Shown piece after piece: positions 20,186 through 20,820 of a stretch of DNA of 20,820 bases. A program made the translations under genes and the position numbers. Within the stretch, counting starts at the first letter, position 1; each line of letters opens with the position of its first letter. The stretch lies in NCBI GenBank assembly GCA_043822165.1, contig JBDRCA010000065.1, positions 1 through 20,820 on the forward strand, read 5' to 3'. The stretch comes from SCGC-AAA252-I15 sp043822165 (GTDB taxonomy: Archaea > Altiarchaeota > Altiarchaeia > IMC4 > SCGC-AAA252-I15). The notes under the pieces were generated by a model. It did no database searches and was not told the origin of the DNA. It saw only the letters and a list, made by a program, of their open reading frames with translations.

Positions 20186-20446
20186 CGACAAGTTTTTTTA
20201 TGGATACCTATGTCGGCCAAAGGATTAGGACTTAAGATTCTGTAGTACAAGCCTTTAAAAGTTCAAATCTATTCCCAACATAATTGACGGGTCTTTCTGT
20301 GCATATCCCTTTCCCCCCGGCTTGGTTACTTTTGGTTAGTGGTGGGGGCCGGGGTTTTGCCACCAATGATTCGAACCGTGTATTGTATTTTTTTAAAATA
20401 TTTGATTTTATGCTGTTTTTTCTATATCAAACATCATAACTATTCA
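20186..20446. other. Non-coding AT-rich stretch with a GC-rich hairpin
   Basis: I see no gene on either strand between the recombinase promoter and the last ORF. The stretch is AT-rich except for 20313-20365, where CCCCGGC (20315-20321) can pair with GCCGGGG (20348-20354) and GGTGG (20341-20345) with CCACC (20360-20364). GC-rich structured islands in AT-rich archaeal spacers are sometimes small RNAs. Poly-A/T promoter-like sequence follows at 20388-20415. Confidence 0.4.
20315..20354. repeat. GC-rich inverted repeat in the AT-rich spacer
   Basis: The perfect 7-bp arms CCCCGGC and GCCGGGG enclose a 26-nt region. A competing stem (GGTGG/CCACC) overlaps it. Possible small-RNA structure or recombination site. 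Confidence 0.35.
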
Positions 20447-20820
20447 ATGGTATTCTTTACATCAATTGCTAAAGCCAATCTGGAAAAACTAGTTAATAGT
20501 CAGAAGGATTTCTTTGAGATAATAACAAGACCTAGTGCTTTTTGGCATCAGGAAGGAAAATGTGCTATTGCTCTGGATGATGATGAGTTAGAATTATTTA
20601 ATGGTGTCATTGATGAATTATTTAAATCCCAATATATTGTTGAAAATTATACTCGAAAAGAGGTTGAGGATTACATTAGAAAAATAATTTCCAATTCTTG
20701 CTCTCAGAAGAAAAAACGGAGTAGTTATTTAATATCAGAGATAAGCCGTGTGGAAAAGGAATTAAAAAAACCCAAACCTATTCATACATACCTAGTACCG
20801 ATTGATAATTTGTTTTTGGA
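20447..20820 (+). CDS. Partial AT-rich ORF running off the window (at least 124 aa)
   Basis: The frame from the ATG at 20447 stays open to the last base. It begins MVFFTSIAKANLEKLVNSQK and continues with acidic and Lys-rich segments such as ALDDDELELFNGVIDELFK and RKEVEDYIRKIISNS; it looks helical and soluble. I do not recognise it. Its strong AT bias matches the 18361-18798 ORF and differs from the core genes, so it is probably element cargo. An AT-rich promoter-like stretch lies 35-60 bp upstream. Confidence 0.6.
   Translation, partial: MVFFTSIAKANLEKLVNSQKDFFEIITRPSAFWHQEGKCAIALDDDELELFNGVIDELFKSQYIVENYTRKEVEDYIRKIISNSCSQKKKRSSYLISEISRVEKELKKPKPIHTYLVPIDNLFL

Noticed and set aside
20340..20385. 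tRNA-like fragment (GATTCGAACCG) as a right attachment site or second tRNA
   Set aside because: Only the T-loop-like octamer matches the tRNA-Asp; the T-stem does not pair and there is no acceptor or anticodon arm.
1..20820. CRISPR array, insertion sequence or rRNA
   Set aside because: No regularly spaced direct repeats, no transposase or terminal repeats, and no rRNA-like sequence were seen.
18280..20820. A second attachment site within the window
   Set aside because: No direct repeat of the tRNA 3' half longer than 8 bp was seen to the right; the other end must lie outside.

Overview
The window is archaeal chromosome of moderate GC with AT-rich promoter regions and an AT-richer right end. 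Direct evidence: eukaryote/archaeon-type ribosomal protein L15e; a tRNA-Asp interrupted by an intron with a bulge-helix-bulge splice motif and no encoded CCA; TATA-like boxes about 22-31 bp upstream of many first-gene start codons (leaderless transcripts); GGAGGTGA-type Shine-Dalgarno sites on internal genes; and an ArvABC-type GTPase/DUF2073/zinc-ribbon cluster. The lineage cannot be fixed by reading. A euryarchaeal or Altiarchaeota/DPANN-like genome would fit, and an MfnF-like protein hints at methanofuran/tetrahydromethanopterin C1 chemistry.

Layout. 1-1513 (minus): HicB-like antitoxin, Roadblock/LC7-like protein, single-domain KaiC-like ATPase. 1730-4147 (plus): phosphoenolpyruvate synthase, whose codon usage changes abruptly mid-gene. 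4149-5021 (minus): unrecognised 290-aa protein, divergent from 5086-6815 (plus), a pair of U32-family proteins whose cysteines match the UbiU/UbiV [4Fe-4S] pattern. These are followed by an MfnF-like ASKHA protein (6841-7884). 7874-8977 (minus) and 9050-9946 (plus): class II fructose-bisphosphate aldolase and class I fructose-1,6-bisphosphatase, divergent from one short promoter. With PEP synthase they form a gluconeogenic set. 9943-12608 (minus): adenylosuccinate lyase and a GT-C-type membrane protein. 12646-14793 (minus): arvA-arvB-arvC, a winged-helix protein and an unknown protein. 14919-15524 (plus): L15e. 15569-18039 (minus): two overlapping genes for a Tat-exported protein and a partner with a Ser/Thr/Pro linker, both of unknown function.

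From 18157 the window looks like the left flank of an integrated element. It has an intron-containing tRNA-Asp(GTC), an AT-rich membrane-anchored ORF, a tyrosine recombinase with a C-terminal zinc ribbon, a small upstream ORF, a non-coding stretch with a GC-rich hairpin, and an AT-rich ORF running off the right edge.

The best candidates for little-described biology are the archaeal UbiU/UbiV-like pair next to the MfnF-like gene, the arvABC cluster with its wHTH companion, and the Tat-exported two-gene cassette. No CRISPR array, rRNA or insertion sequence was seen.
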